Positions 63,182-64,000 of a DNA stretch of 64,000 nt are shown here, piece by piece. How positions within the stretch are numbered: position 1 is the first letter of the stretch; every line of letters starts with the position of its first letter. The stretch covers positions 1 through 64,000 of the forward strand of contig JAFDWU010000003.1 in NCBI GenBank assembly GCA_018268315.1, written 5' to 3'. Made by a program: the position numbers and the translations under genes. The DNA comes from Armatimonadota bacterium (GTDB taxonomy: Bacteria > Armatimonadota > Fimbriimonadia > Fimbriimonadales > Fimbriimonadaceae). Under the pieces are notes generated by a model that was not told the origin of the DNA, searched no databases, and was given only the letters and a program-made list of their open reading frames with translations.

Positions 63182-64000
63182 TACTCGAATTCAAGGTGGA
63201 ACGGCAGCGCAGGCGCGCTGTGAGTCAGGGCCCCAATCGAAATCAGATGAACACCCGTAAGGGCAACGCCACGAACGGTATCCAACCCGATTCCGCCGCT
63301 TGCCTCAAACAGAACGTCGTCCTTAAACTTCTGCACGGCTTCGCGCATCATGAACGGGTCCATATTGTCGAGCAGAACCACGTCCGCCCCTGCATTGATG
63401 GCTTCTTCAACCTGATCCAAGCTTTCGCACTCCACCTCGATCTTCGTCATGTGGCTGACATATTTCTTCAGCTCGGCGACTGCCTTGCGGATGCTGCCCG
63501 ATGCCGCGATGTGGTTGTCCTTTAACAAGGCGGCGTCGTACAGCCCCATCCGGTGGTTATAGCCGCCGCCGCAGCGCACTGCGTACTTCTGAAGGCTGCG
63601 AATGCAGGGAATCGTCTTGCGGGTATCGATGATTTTGGCTTCCGTCCCCTCGACGCGGATGACGAACTGATTCGTGAGTGTGGCCACCCCGCTCATATGC
63701 ATCACGAAGTTCAAAATCGTCCGCTCGCTCATCAGGATGCGACGGGTCAGATGCTTGCCTTCGGCAATCACGTCGCCCCTTCGAATCTTGTCACCATCGT
63801 TCTTGCGGATTTCGATGGAAGATGTCTCGGGATCACTCGCGTAGGGGCCAAGCAGGTGCTCAATGATGCCGGCGCCGCTTAAGATGCCATCATCCTGAGC
63901 CTCAATAAACCAATCGCTTACCTGGTCGGCAGGAATGCACCCTCCGGTGATGTCTCCATGGCCGATATCTTCGGTCATTGCTTGTTCAACGAGGACCCAC
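63181..64000 (-). CDS. nadC: Nicotinate-nucleotide pyrophosphorylase (carboxylating), 5' end outside window
   Basis: Converts quinolinate and PRPP to nicotinate mononucleotide in NAD synthesis. Contains MTEDIGHGDITGG, LSERTILNFVMHMSGVAT-like MSERTILNFVMHMSGVATLT, DTRKTIPCIRSLQKYAVRCGGGYNHR, ALLKDNHI and VLLDNMDPF. The ATG at 63978 is internal: codons before it read WVLVEQA, as in NadC, and the frame is open to the window edge. About 272 residues are present. TAATG coupling to birA. Confidence 0.95.
   Translation of the reverse strand, partial: WVLVEQAMTEDIGHGDITGGCIPADQVSDWFIEAQDDGILSGAGIIEHLLGPYASDPETSSIEIRKNDGDKIRRGDVIAEGKHLTRRILMSERTILNFVMHMSGVATLTNQFVIRVEGTEAKIIDTRKTIPCIRSLQKYAVRCGGGYNHRMGLYDAALLKDNHIAASGSIRKAVAELKKYVSHMTKIEVECESLDQVEEAINAGADVVLLDNMDPFMMREAVQKFKDDVLFEASGGIGLDTVRGVALTGVHLISIGALTHSAPALPFHLEFE

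Overview
The window is a bacterial chromosome segment, moderately GC-rich and densely coded, with no phage, IS element or CRISPR array that I can see. The gene set (class II B12-dependent ribonucleotide reductase with its own NrdR, a McsB-type arginine kinase, split glycine decarboxylase, pyruvate phosphate dikinase, and a block of Fimbriimonas-like small membrane proteins) suggests the phylum Armatimonadota, probably near Fimbriimonadia. That placement is my inference from family knowledge, not from a search.

Layout. 1-5.4 kb: the 3' end of prs, then seven tightly packed or overlapping genes for unrecognised, mostly membrane proteins. 5.4-9.3 kb: translation and envelope operon rpsB-tsf-pyrH-frr-uppS. 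9.3-9.9 kb: a tandem pair of paralogous ~63-residue proteins closed by a clear terminator. 9.9-14 kb: the B12-binding and activation half of methionine synthase, a GYF/TM2 membrane protein, a secreted cyclophilin and a McsB-like kinase. 14-18.2 kb: nrdR-nrdJ, preceded by two NrdR boxes. 18.2-22.1 kb: a secreted beta-propeller/phosphoesterase, a sirtuin and a PEP-mutase-family enzyme. 22.2-25.5 kb: gcvH-gcvPA-gcvPB. 25.5-28.4 kb: a CHY zinc-finger protein, a MerC-like protein behind a CsoR-type palindrome, dnaN, and an ECF sigma/partner pair. 28.5-32.7 kb (minus strand): a Spy-like Gly/Pro-rich protein, a YHYH protein and a MbnP-MbnH (copper protein plus dihaem peroxidase) fusion. 33-40.4 kb: sucC, an M20 amidohydrolase, hpt, rho, an HNH protein, and a GerMN protein with an N-acetylmuramoyl-L-alanine amidase. 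A tRNA-Val lies at 40.55 kb.

40.6-55 kb is accessory in character: visibly more AT-rich stretches, unrecognised large proteins, long gaps, a YtrA-like GntR/ABC exporter cassette, a GrlR-like protein, and a three-gene cluster (51.3-54.6 kb). That cluster encodes a GHKL ATPase with a C-terminal HEPN-like domain, a TIR-like domain fused to an Mrr-type nuclease, and a third protein with an ExK nuclease-like motif. It is the best candidate here for an undescribed, probably anti-phage, system.

55-64 kb returns to core content: ppdK, a peroxiredoxin-like protein, an AraC regulator, an inositol monophosphatase family protein, tRNA-Gly, an HTH regulator, and birA-nadC, with nadC running off the right edge.
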